Origin: Dyella_A sp050749815
GTDB lineage: Bacteria; Pseudomonadota; Gammaproteobacteria; Xanthomonadales; Rhodanobacteraceae
Length of the DNA: 64,000 bases
Reading direction: 5' to 3'
NCBI RefSeq assembly: GCF_050749815.1
Contig: NZ_CP192735.1
Location: forward strand, 3,720,001 to 3,784,000
Shown: positions 55,967-64,000 of the stretch, in pieces
Position numbering within the stretch: the stretch's first letter is position 1
Layout of the letters: every line of letters begins with the position of its first letter
Translations under genes and position numbers: made by a program
The notes under the pieces: model-generated
The model's database searches: none
The model's input: only the letters and a program-made list of their open reading frames with translations
Told to the model about the DNA's origin: nothing

Positions 55967-58048
55967 ATGCCCAAGCCTTTCGTATCGTCGCTTCCTGTCC
56001 CACGCACGCGTCTGTTGCTGTGCCTGCTGCTCGCTGTCGTGGTGGCGTTGGGGGGCTGCGCGCGCGTGGAGTCGTTGAGCTGGCACGGCGCCGACCACAT
56101 CATCCCGGACGGCCAGGTGGAGATGCTGCGGGATCGCTCGGGTCGGCTCGGCATCGACGACGTCGCGTTGCGTGGGACCTTCCAGCCGGTCGCCTCGGCC
56201 TTCAATCTCGGCTACACACCCGACACGGTGTGGTTGCGCCTGCATCTGGACCGCATGGGTGCGCTGCCGCGGGTGCTGATGTTGCAGGTCGATGCGCCAT
56301 TGGCCGATACCGTGCGGCTCTACTTGCCGCAGGACGACGGCACGTTCCGGGAAATGCGCCGCGGCGAGGATGTGTCACATCGCGACTACCCGTACCTGTT
56401 GCGTACCCCGGTGTTCCAACTCGAATCGCCGCAAGGGCGCTACCCCACCGTCTACCTGCGTCTGACCGAGCGCAATGCGATGACGGTGGCAGTGAAGCTG
56501 TGGGAGCCGCAGGCGCTGCTGGCCCAGGAAACCCTGTCTGCCAGTCAGAGCAGCGTGTTCCTGGGTTTCGTCATCGCCCTGTGTCTGGCCGGCGCCTTCA
56601 TCTGGCGGCGCAGTCGCGTCGGGCCGGTTCGCTGGTACGTCGCCTATATCGCCACCAGCGCCTACAGCGTTTACAAGACGCGCGGCCTGGTCGGCCCGTT
56701 CTTCTATCTGGATCTGGCCGACGGGGGCGACGCGCTGCTCGGGGTGGTGCTGGCGCTCAGCGTCGCGGTGGCCGTGTCGTTCAGTGTTCGCCTGATGTCG
56801 CTGCGCACGCATTTCCCGCGCGCGACCCGGGCTTACGAGACCCTGGTGTGGGCTGTCATCGCCTGCGCCTGCGTCGGCTTCTTGCTGGGCCGGTTCGGCA
56901 CGGTGATGCCTGTGGTGCAACTGCTGAGTCTCGGCAGCGCGCCCCTGTTGCTGGGCGCGGCAGCCTACTTGGCGGTGCGCGGCGAACCGATGGCGCGGCT
57001 TTACCTGGTGGCGTTCTCGCTGCTCTACGTGGCGTTCTGCCGGGTGTTTCTGGTCAACCTGGGACTGCTGCCCGATACGCCGTTCATGCGCGGAGGCGGT
57101 CCGCTTGCCGTTGGCCTCTCGCTGCATCTGCTGATACTGACCTTCAGCTTTGCCCAGCGTGTTCACAAGCTCGAGCGCGAGCGGCAGGAAGCGCAGCAGC
57201 AGGCGCTCGATGCGGCCCGGTTGGCGGAGGCGTCACTGGAGCGCAAGGTGCGTCAGCGCACCCGCGAACTGGACGAGGAAATCGCCCAGCGCCAGGTCAC
57301 CGAGCGGATGTTGCGCGAGAACCAGATGCAGCTGGAGCAGGCGCTGGCGACCGAGCAGCAGATGCGCGAGGAGCAGCGCGAATTCGTGATGATGGTGTCG
57401 CACGAGTTCCGCACGCCGCTGGCGATCATCCATGCCAGCGGCCAGATGCTGCGCGAGACCGAAACGGCGCTGGCGTCCGATAGCCAGCGCCGGGTGGAGA
57501 AGATCCAGACGGCGGCCGAGCGCATGTCCGATTTCATCGATCGCTTTCTCGACAACGAGCGGCTCTTGTCGGAGCGCCACGCGCTTACCTCCACGACCTT
57601 TCCGCTCGAGCGTTTCGTGGCCGATTCGCTGGATGCGGTCGACCCCTCGCGCGAGCGCATCGAAGTGGACCTGGCGCAGGCGCCGGCCAGCCTGACCTGC
57701 GACCGCGGCTTCCTGCGCGTCGTGCTGGACAATCTGTTGACCAACGCACTGAAATATTCGCCCCCTGGCGCACCGGTGCGACTGCTGATCAGCGGCGCCG
57801 GTGAGGCGGTCACTATCGGTGTGACCGACGAGGGCCCCGGCATCCCGCCCTCCGAGCATGCCAGCGTGTTCCTCAAGTTCGCCCGCGGCGGCGCCAGCCG
57901 CGGTACCACGGGCGCCGGTCTTGGCCTCTACCTGGTCAAGCGCATCGTCGCGCGCATGGGCGGCGAGATCGAGCTGCGCAGTCCGAACGGAACCGGCGCA
58001 ACGTTCACCGTGCATTTGCCAGCCGCGGGGGCGGTGGGCGGTGCATGA
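55967..58048 (+). CDS. sensor histidine kinase with 7TM-DISM sensory region
   Basis: A 693-residue hybrid-free sensor kinase. The ATG at 55967 gives an export signal with a possible lipobox (VALGGC). Residues about 40-190 form a 7TMR-DISMED2-type periplasmic domain (TPDTVWLRLHLDRMG, PTVYLRLTERNAMTVAVKLW). Seven hydrophobic helices follow (about 190-400), then a coiled coil (HKLERERQEAQQQALDAARL). The HisKA domain has MVSHEFRTPLAIIHASGQML with the phospho-accepting histidine. The HATPase has the N box DNLLTNALKYSPPG, then DEGPGIPPSEH and GAGLGLYLVKRIVARMGG. It is followed by a response regulator. The ligand may be a carbohydrate, as in other DISM proteins. Confidence 0.9.
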   Translation: MPKPFVSSLPVPRTRLLLCLLLAVVVALGGCARVESLSWHGADHIIPDGQVEMLRDRSGRLGIDDVALRGTFQPVASAFNLGYTPDTVWLRLHLDRMGALPRVLMLQVDAPLADTVRLYLPQDDGTFREMRRGEDVSHRDYPYLLRTPVFQLESPQGRYPTVYLRLTERNAMTVAVKLWEPQALLAQETLSASQSSVFLGFVIALCLAGAFIWRRSRVGPVRWYVAYIATSAYSVYKTRGLVGPFFYLDLADGGDALLGVVLALSVAVAVSFSVRLMSLRTHFPRATRAYETLVWAVIACACVGFLLGRFGTVMPVVQLLSLGSAPLLLGAAAYLAVRGEPMARLYLVAFSLLYVAFCRVFLVNLGLLPDTPFMRGGGPLAVGLSLHLLILTFSFAQRVHKLERERQEAQQQALDAARLAEASLERKVRQRTRELDEEIAQRQVTERMLRENQMQLEQALATEQQMREEQREFVMMVSHEFRTPLAIIHASGQMLRETETALASDSQRRVEKIQTAAERMSDFIDRFLDNERLLSERHALTSTTFPLERFVADSLDAVDPSRERIEVDLAQAPASLTCDRGFLRVVLDNLLTNALKYSPPGAPVRLLISGAGEAVTIGVTDEGPGIPPSEHASVFLKFARGGASRGTTGAGLGLYLVKRIVARMGGEIELRSPNGTGATFTVHLPAAGAVGGA

Positions 58049-58119
58049 CCCGATGCCGGGCGCGCTCGGCATGACTATCGAAACTTGACCGCCCCCACGG
58101 CATCGGGGAGTCTTCGGGC

Positions 58120-58785
58120 ATGGCGTTACTCGGGTTGCTTGAAGACGAAATCGATCTGCGCGAGGAGCTGGAAGCGTACCTGTCCATGGCGGGGCATCGC
58201 GTGCTCTGCGCCGACTCCTCGGCCGAATTCTTTTCGGTTGGCGATGGTCTGCGCTTTGACGTGATCATCGTTGACCGTGGCCTGCCCGACGCCGATGGGC
58301 TGCAGGTGATCGAGCGGGTGCGTCGCGAATCCCCCAAGACCGGCATCGTCATGCTGACAGCGCGCGGCAGCAGCGAGGACAGGATCTCCGGCCTGCAGAC
58401 AGGTGCGGACCATTACCTGGTCAAGCCCGTAAGCCTGCCGGAACTGGGCGCGCACGTGTCGGCGCTTTTGCGGCGGCTGCCCGAGGGATGGCGCCTGGAC
58501 GGCAACGAGCGCTGCCTGTATGCGCCCGATGGCACACGCCTCGCGTTGAGCGCGCGCGAGTTCGATCTGCTCGGCCTGATCGTGCGCCGTGGCAGTCGCA
58601 TGGCCAGTCGCCGCGAAGTCGCCGAAGCCTTGGGCTGGGACTGGCTGTCGTTCGACCAGCGTCGCCTGGACACACTGGTCAGTCGGCTGCGTCGGCGTTG
58701 CCGGGAAGCATGCGGACAGGAGCTGCCGATCCGCACCGAGCATTCCCGCGGCTATGTGGCGACCGGCGCCATCGAACTTACCTGA
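58120..58785 (+). CDS. OmpR/PhoB-type response regulator
   Basis: A 221-residue two-component regulator. The receiver domain (about residues 1-118) has the acidic pair in LLEDEIDL, the phospho-accepting aspartate in DVIIVDRGLPDADGL, then the conserved Thr in VMLTARGSSEDRI and the Lys in HYLVKPVSLPEL. The winged-helix DNA-binding domain (about 125-220) includes LSAREFDLLGLIVRRGSRMA and LDTLVSRLRRRCREACGQEL. It lies 71 bp after the histidine kinase, with which it surely pairs. Targets are unknown; the downstream two-partner secretion genes are candidates by position. Confidence 0.92.
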   Translation: MALLGLLEDEIDLREELEAYLSMAGHRVLCADSSAEFFSVGDGLRFDVIIVDRGLPDADGLQVIERVRRESPKTGIVMLTARGSSEDRISGLQTGADHYLVKPVSLPELGAHVSALLRRLPEGWRLDGNERCLYAPDGTRLALSAREFDLLGLIVRRGSRMASRREVAEALGWDWLSFDQRRLDTLVSRLRRRCREACGQELPIRTEHSRGYVATGAIELT

Positions 58786-59255
58786 TCGCCCCTTTTCATC
58801 CGCGCCAAGGTCATCCTCGCCGGTGCGGCATGTGCGCATGCATCGTTGCGATCCACGCTACGTCCGCCTGCACGCGCGCAATTCGATGCACGTCGAGTCG
58901 TGCGCCATCGCGCGCTTCGTGGTCGGTGGTGGACTGAGCGCGACTCTGTACCTCGCGCACCGCACGACATGCTTCGTCATGGCTGGAGACGTTCGCGTGC
59001 AGCGTGCGCTGCAACGCGCGATGCCTCGGCACGTCATGCCTGCCAAGTGCCTGACAGGGGTGACGCTATCGGTCCATTCGTGCTGTTTTTCAGCGGAAAA
59101 CGACAGCGAGCGTCGCAACTAAAATATTGCCGCGAGCAATGCAAGCATTTGGATGCGCCGATGTAAGAACTCGTAAGTTATGCGGCGAATTTCTCCCCAG
59201 AATAAGCCCCCGTTTCAGGCCGCGATCGACGGCTCAGTAATCAGGGGATATTCGG
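58786..59255. other. intergenic region upstream of the two-partner secretion pair
   Basis: About 470 bp with no gene that I can support. The last 150 bp are more AT-rich (ACTAAAATATTGCC near 59118) and probably hold the tpsB promoter. An imperfect stem GCTGTTTT...AAAACGACAGC lies near 59082-59107. Confidence 0.45.
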
Positions 59256-60983
59256 ATGAAGACGACGCGCTTGGCTGCGCTACTTGGCCTCGGCACCTTG
59301 CCGCTGGCCGTGAACATCGCCATGGCCCAGACGGCGCCGCCGGATGCTGGGACGCTGCTCAATCAGCAACAGCATCAGGATCGGCCGCAGCGCCGGGCGG
59401 AGCCGGATGCGCCAGCGCATACACCGCTGCCTGAGGCGCGAGGCGATGTGGGTTTCCGTGCGCGGATCGACCGCGTGCGTTTCACCGGCGCCGAAGGCCT
59501 GGTCGACGACAAGACGTTGCAGGCCGTGGTGGCCGACGCCCTCGGCAAATCGCTGACCTATGCGCAGTTGAAGGCACTGGCGCAGCGCGTCAGTGCGACG
59601 CTGCAGGCGCAGGGTTACTTGCTGGCGCGCGCCTATTTGCCGCGTCAGGACCTGAGCGATCGCGAGCTCGAGATCGCGATCATGATCGGTCGGTTGCAGC
59701 GCGGTCACGGCGGCGTGCAGGTGTTGTCCCACGACGAGGCGCTGCGCTCGCGCATGACCGCCATCGCCGACGCCGCACTGCCCGATGGCCCGGTGCGCAA
59801 CGACCAGTTGGAGCGCGCGCTGCTGTTGATCAACGACGTGCCCGGCGTGTCCGCACACGCCACCCTTGAGAAGGGCGCCGAACCCGGTACCAGCCGTCTG
59901 CTTGTCAGTGCCGACACCACGCCCTATTGGACCGGCGGCGTCAGCGAGGACAACTTCAACAACCGTTACACCGGGCAGTGGCGCACCAGCGCCTGGACGA
60001 CGCTGAACCGCCCGCTCGACCGCGAGGATCAGCTCGGCGCCAGCGCCAGCCACAGCCGTGGCAGCGATGTGCTCGGCCTGAACTATTCCATAGGCCTGAG
60101 CCCTTCCGGGCTGCGCGCCAACTTCGCCACGTCGTGGCTGCGTTATGACATCGGCGGCGAGTTCAAGCCGCTGGATCTTTCCGGCTCCGCCGGCACGGTC
60201 AGCGCGGGCCTCAGCTATCCGCTGCTGCGTACCCGCAAGCGCAGCGTCTGGATCAGCGTGGACGCCGGCCATAAGCGACTCGTCGATCGAGCACTGGGCC
60301 AGACCCTGCGCGAGCGCGAGCTGGACGAACTCACCGCGATGTTCAGCGGCAATGTCTGGGACAACTGGTGGGGCGGTGGCTACACCGGCGTGAGCGCCGG
60401 CTGGGCCACCGGCAGCCTTCGCCTGGGCAATGAAGCCGATCGCTTTGCCGATGCGGTCAGTGCGCGCACCCGCGGCCATTTCGACAAGTGGATCTGGCGT
60501 GTCGAGCGTACCCAGAGCCTGGGTGGCGTGAGCAACTGGGGCCTGTATCTGGGCGCCAACGGGCAGATCGGCAGCAAGAACCTGGATTCCTCCGAGAAGT
60601 TCCTGCTCGGCGGCCCGTCCGGCGTGCGCGGCTATCCGGTGGGTGAGGCCAGCGGCGACAGCGGGTGGCTGGCCAGCGCGGAATTGCGGCACGACATTCC
60701 ACTGACTGCGGGCCTGAGCGCGCAGGCACTGGTGTTCGTCGATCGCGGCCATGTGCGCCAGCACATCGATCCGTGGGCCGGTTCGGTGATGCCGTGGACG
60801 GGCAACCAGTACAGCCTTTCCAGCGCCGGTATCGGCCTGAATCTGCAAGGCGCGCGATGGTCGTTCCGCAGCGCATGGGCGCGCCACCTGGGCGACAACC
60901 CCGGCCACGGCGCCACCGGCCTGAATGCCGATGGCCAGCGTTTCGGCCAGTACCTGTGGCTGCAGGCGAGCCTGCGCTTCTGA
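59256..60983 (+). CDS. ShlB/FhaC-type two-partner secretion transporter (TpsB)
   Basis: A 575-residue Omp85-superfamily outer-membrane channel that exports and activates a TpsA protein. The signal peptide is LAALLGLGTLPLAVNIAMAQ. A Gln/Arg/Pro-rich segment (residues 28-60) precedes POTRA 1 (about 65-145: FRARIDRVRFTGAEGLVDDK, SATLQAQGYLLARAYLP) and POTRA 2 (about 150-220). The 16-strand barrel follows. It carries the lid-loop motif VRGYPVGEASGDSGW near residue 458 and ends in GQYLWLQASLRF with a terminal Phe. Its partner TpsA follows 34 bp downstream. Confidence 0.92.
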   Translation: MKTTRLAALLGLGTLPLAVNIAMAQTAPPDAGTLLNQQQHQDRPQRRAEPDAPAHTPLPEARGDVGFRARIDRVRFTGAEGLVDDKTLQAVVADALGKSLTYAQLKALAQRVSATLQAQGYLLARAYLPRQDLSDRELEIAIMIGRLQRGHGGVQVLSHDEALRSRMTAIADAALPDGPVRNDQLERALLLINDVPGVSAHATLEKGAEPGTSRLLVSADTTPYWTGGVSEDNFNNRYTGQWRTSAWTTLNRPLDREDQLGASASHSRGSDVLGLNYSIGLSPSGLRANFATSWLRYDIGGEFKPLDLSGSAGTVSAGLSYPLLRTRKRSVWISVDAGHKRLVDRALGQTLRERELDELTAMFSGNVWDNWWGGGYTGVSAGWATGSLRLGNEADRFADAVSARTRGHFDKWIWRVERTQSLGGVSNWGLYLGANGQIGSKNLDSSEKFLLGGPSGVRGYPVGEASGDSGWLASAELRHDIPLTAGLSAQALVFVDRGHVRQHIDPWAGSVMPWTGNQYSLSSAGIGLNLQGARWSFRSAWARHLGDNPGHGATGLNADGQRFGQYLWLQASLRF

Positions 60984-61017
60984 CGCCGTCATCCCAAGAG
61001 ATCCGAGGACTTACTCC

Positions 61018-64000
61018 ATGAACCATACCTACCGCCTGATCTGGGACGACATGCGCGGCGCCTACGTGGCCGTTGCCGAGATCGCCAAGCGCCGTGGCAA
61101 GCGCGCGGGCGCCATCGTGCGCGCTGCCGCTGCTGCCATCGCGATCGGTGGCATGCCGCTGTCGGTCTACGCCACGGATACCACCGCATTGCCCAGCGGC
61201 GCGCAGGTTGTCGCCGGCAACGTCCAGCTCAATCAGCACGGCGCCGACCTGACCGTGCACCAGGACAGCCAGCGCGCGATCCTCAACTGGACCAGCTTCG
61301 ACATCGGCAGCGACGCCAGCGTGCGCTTCGAGCAGCCCAACAGCAGCGCCGTGGCGCTCAACCGCGTGCTCGGTGGGACAACCAGCCAGGTGCTGGGCAA
61401 GCTCAGCGCCAACGGTCAGGTCTGGCTGGTGAACCCCAACGGCGTGTACTTCGGCAAAGGCGCGCAGGTGGATGTGGGCGGGCTGGTGGCCAGCTCGCTG
61501 GGCATCAGCGACAGCGATTTCCTGGCTGGCCGCGCGCGCTTCGCCGCCGCGGGCGCCGCGGGCGCCGTGCGCAATGAAGGCACGATCCGTGCGCAGGGCG
61601 GCGTGGTAGCCATGCTGGCACCGGTGGTGGGCAATGCCGGCACCATCCGCGCCGACCAGGTCGGTCTGGCCGCCGGCGATCAGGTAGCGCTGGACTTCGA
61701 TCAGGACGGCCTGTTGTCGCTGGCGGTGGAGAAGGGTGCGCTGCAGGCCCAGATCGCGCAGAGCGGCCTGATTCAGGGCAACGCAGTGCTGCTCAGCGCA
61801 CGCGGTGCCAGTGCGCTGCACTCCAGCGTGATCAACATGGACGGCGTGATCGAGGCCACCGATCTGAGCGCGCAGGGCGGGCGCATCCTGCTCGACGGCG
61901 GTGACAACGGCCAGGTCAACGTCAGCGGCCAGCTCGATGCCAGCTCGGCATCCGGCAAGGGCGGTCGCATCGACCTGCTCGGCGATCGCCTGGTGCTGGA
62001 CGGTGGGGCGCGGCTCGATGCGAGCGGCGCGCTCGGCGGCGGCGCCATTCACGTGGGCGGCGGCTGGCAGGGCCACGATGCGTCGCTGCACAACGCCACC
62101 CGCGTCGATGTGGACAACAGCGTATCGGTCGACGCCAGCGCCAGTAAGCGCGGTGACGGTGGCGAAGTGGTGTTCTGGTCCGACGGCAGCACCCACTTCG
62201 CTGGACGGATCGACATCACGGGCGGTGCCCAGGGCGGCGATGGCGGCCGTGCGGAGGTCTCTGGCAAGCAGGACCTGGCCTACAGCGGCCGCACCGACGC
62301 ACGCGCGACGAACGGCGCTACCGGCGACCTGTTGCTCGACCCCACCACCCTCACCATCCAGGCCGGCGTCGGCAGCGGCGACATCACGGGATCGACCGTG
62401 TATGTCAGTGACCTGGAGGCGCAGACCGCCAACGTCATGCTGCAGGCCGACAGCGGCATCACCGTTGCGGACCTGAGCCTCAATGGCGGCGATGGCCACC
62501 TCACGATGGCCAACAACGTCAGCCTGCGTCTGGAGAACACCAGCGGCACGATCAACTTCGCCAACAAGAACAACACCATCGAAGTGTTCGGCACCGGCAG
62601 CATCTACATGCAGAGTGGCCGCACCGGCAGCGGCTACCTCACCAACGTGGCAAACCTTGTCGCCCACGGCACCGGCACGAATCCGGCTACGCTTCCCACT
62701 CACAACGTCAGCACGCCCGGCGACGGTACGCCCGGCGCGGGTTCGATCACCCTTTACGGTGCCGACGGCATCTCGGTCGGCGGCGCACTGACCACCAACG
62801 GCGGCTACGTGCGTATCTGGGGCGACTCGGACAACATGGGTGGCGGCGACCTGACGCTGAACTCGCCGATCAATACCAATGGCGGCAACCTGTACCTGTC
62901 CACCGGCAGCGGCGCGGTCACGTTGAACTCGGACATGCTGCTGGGCGCCGGGCGCATCTTCTTCAAGGCCGACGGCTCGTACACCACCGGCGACAAGGTG
63001 CTCAACGGCCTGCTCAGCGCCAGCGGCGACGTCAATATCGATACCGCCTTCACCATGGGCGGCAACGCCAGCATCTACACCGACGGCAACATCAATTTCG
63101 GTGCGGTCAATGTCAACCTCAACACGGGCAGCGGTGTGCTGGTGCTGCGCGCCAACGCCATCGACTGGGGCTCGGCGACGCTGCAGAACCTGAGCACCGC
63201 CTCCATGCGCCTGGAGCCTTACGACGCCTCCACCAGCATGGTGCTGGGCGACGCCAGTGGCTTTGCTTCCGCCGCCACGCTGAACAAGCTGCCCGGCATC
63301 AAGAACCTCACCATCGGCCGCGAAGACGGCACCGGAACCATCAGCGTCTCGGGCGATTACAGCTTCAACGCTACCGGCAGCTTCGAGCTGGTCAACCGCA
63401 ATGTGGACATTTCGCTGGGCAGCCTGTCTACCACCGGCGACGTGATCCTCACCGGCGACAACATCAACATCGGCAAGGCGGTGACCGCAAGGAGCGGTGC
63501 CGGCAAGGTGACCATCCGCCAGTCTACGGCGTCCAACGAACTGCATCTGGGTTCCGGGCTCAGCAACGCCTCGATCGGCGAGGTCGATGCGGCCACGCTG
63601 GAGGTGGGCCGCAGCGACGGCGGCAACCTCGTGTTCGACAGCGACATCAGCACCGGTGCAACCACGGTGCACCTGAAGAGCGGCGGGCAGGTGATCGGCG
63701 TGGCCGGTGGTGTTTCCGCCGCCAGCCTAGCGATCACCGCTGGCGGCGGCGCTACGATCAGCGACGACACCTTCGACTTCACCACGCTGGGCCTGGACGT
63801 GGGCGGCGACAGCACCATCACCAGCGCCAGCAGCAACTGGAGCCTGGGCGCGGTGGACGGGTTGGCCGGCCTGAGCATCCAGTCCGGCAAGACCGCGACC
63901 GTGGCGTTGAAGGCGCGGGATACGCTCGGCCTGGGCTCGTCGATCGACTTCGCCGACTCCGGCAGCACCCTCCAGGCCACGGCCGGCAAGGGCTTTGGAG
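61018..64000 (+). CDS. TpsA filamentous haemagglutinin-like adhesin, partial (continues beyond window)
   Basis: An open frame of 994 codons without a stop at the right edge. It begins MNHTYRLIWDDMRGAYVAVA, an extended signal peptide region (ESPR), followed by the hydrophobic AAAAAIAIGGMPLSVYA. The TPS secretion domain (about residues 60-300) includes ILNWTSFDIGSDASVRFEQP, VWLVNPNGVYFGKGAQVDVG and GGLVASSLGISDSDFLAG. The remainder is a repetitive beta-helix rich in Gly, Ser, Thr, Asn and Ala (for example DLTLNSPINTNGGNLYLSTG). It is exported by the TpsB encoded just upstream. The role may be adhesion or contact-dependent toxicity; the C-terminus that would decide is outside the window. Confidence 0.92.
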   Translation, partial: MNHTYRLIWDDMRGAYVAVAEIAKRRGKRAGAIVRAAAAAIAIGGMPLSVYATDTTALPSGAQVVAGNVQLNQHGADLTVHQDSQRAILNWTSFDIGSDASVRFEQPNSSAVALNRVLGGTTSQVLGKLSANGQVWLVNPNGVYFGKGAQVDVGGLVASSLGISDSDFLAGRARFAAAGAAGAVRNEGTIRAQGGVVAMLAPVVGNAGTIRADQVGLAAGDQVALDFDQDGLLSLAVEKGALQAQIAQSGLIQGNAVLLSARGASALHSSVINMDGVIEATDLSAQGGRILLDGGDNGQVNVSGQLDASSASGKGGRIDLLGDRLVLDGGARLDASGALGGGAIHVGGGWQGHDASLHNATRVDVDNSVSVDASASKRGDGGEVVFWSDGSTHFAGRIDITGGAQGGDGGRAEVSGKQDLAYSGRTDARATNGATGDLLLDPTTLTIQAGVGSGDITGSTVYVSDLEAQTANVMLQADSGITVADLSLNGGDGHLTMANNVSLRLENTSGTINFANKNNTIEVFGTGSIYMQSGRTGSGYLTNVANLVAHGTGTNPATLPTHNVSTPGDGTPGAGSITLYGADGISVGGALTTNGGYVRIWGDSDNMGGGDLTLNSPINTNGGNLYLSTGSGAVTLNSDMLLGAGRIFFKADGSYTTGDKVLNGLLSASGDVNIDTAFTMGGNASIYTDGNINFGAVNVNLNTGSGVLVLRANAIDWGSATLQNLSTASMRLEPYDASTSMVLGDASGFASAATLNKLPGIKNLTIGREDGTGTISVSGDYSFNATGSFELVNRNVDISLGSLSTTGDVILTGDNINIGKAVTARSGAGKVTIRQSTASNELHLGSGLSNASIGEVDAATLEVGRSDGGNLVFDSDISTGATTVHLKSGGQVIGVAGGVSAASLAITAGGGATISDDTFDFTTLGLDVGGDSTITSASSNWSLGAVDGLAGLSIQSGKTATVALKARDTLGLGSSIDFADSGSTLQATAGKGFG

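Noticed and set aside
59235..59243. CAGTAATCA upstream of tpsB, matching 9 bases of the lasso operator repeat
   Set aside because: It is a single copy of nine bases, which can occur by chance about once in a window this size.
60457..63672. A very long open frame antisense to the TpsB/TpsA genes
   Set aside because: It is a shadow of the high-GC, repetitive adhesin reading frame. Its product is His/Val/Ala/Arg-rich with no domain, while the plus strand carries clear TPS motifs.

Overview
The window is about 64 kb of a high-GC gammaproteobacterial chromosome. It most likely comes from the Xanthomonadales, family Rhodanobacteraceae (Dyella/Luteibacter/Rhodanobacter type). This rests on the rRNA operon layout, the conserved mreBCD-mrdA-rodA-mltB-rlpA-dacC-lipB-lipA order, a split class II ribonucleotide reductase, and many TonB receptors. 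The genus is an inference; the 16S sequence here would settle it.

Layout. 1-1300: start of hemL, thiE, a rubredoxin and a small unknown gene. 1381-6828: one complete rRNA operon (promoter, boxA, 16S, tRNA-Ile, tRNA-Ala, 23S, 5S, terminator). 7003-7938: a PfkB-family sugar or nucleoside kinase. 8212-19415: a long co-directional cell-shape and peptidoglycan block that runs into lipoate synthesis. 19425-21707: the tail-specific protease Prc, followed by two REP-type palindromic elements. 22026-35443: a minus-strand series with an M1 aminopeptidase, a TonB receptor flanked by a TPR-sulfotransferase and a TPR-aspartyl hydroxylase, an M17 aminopeptidase, a HAD phosphatase, a PstS-like/LysM fusion and a DegP/DegQ protease. 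35940-39733: class II ribonucleotide reductase split into NrdJa and NrdJb, with a histone H1-like gene between the halves and an NrdR-box-like site upstream.

40045-46235 is a lower-GC accessory operon of four tightly coupled genes: a C5 cytosine methyltransferase, a GHKL (MORC/MutL-like) ATPase, a Z1-domain ATPase and a PD-(D/E)XK nuclease-like protein. It looks like a restriction-modification or defence system of the MORC/Z1 type. It is followed by two paralogous XRE regulators, each preceded by TCTAC boxes repeating at exactly 15 bp.

47670-55682 is a lasso-peptide locus. On the plus strand are a TonB receptor and an Atxe2-type lasso isopeptidase. On the minus strand are a 46-residue precursor, the leader peptidase with its recognition element, and the macrolactam cyclase, with a GntR regulator further out. 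The predicted core would close a seven-residue ring, as in xanthomonins. No exporter gene is present.

55967-64000: a 7TM-DISM histidine kinase with its OmpR-type response regulator, then a two-partner secretion pair (TpsB transporter and a large TpsA adhesin that runs off the right edge).
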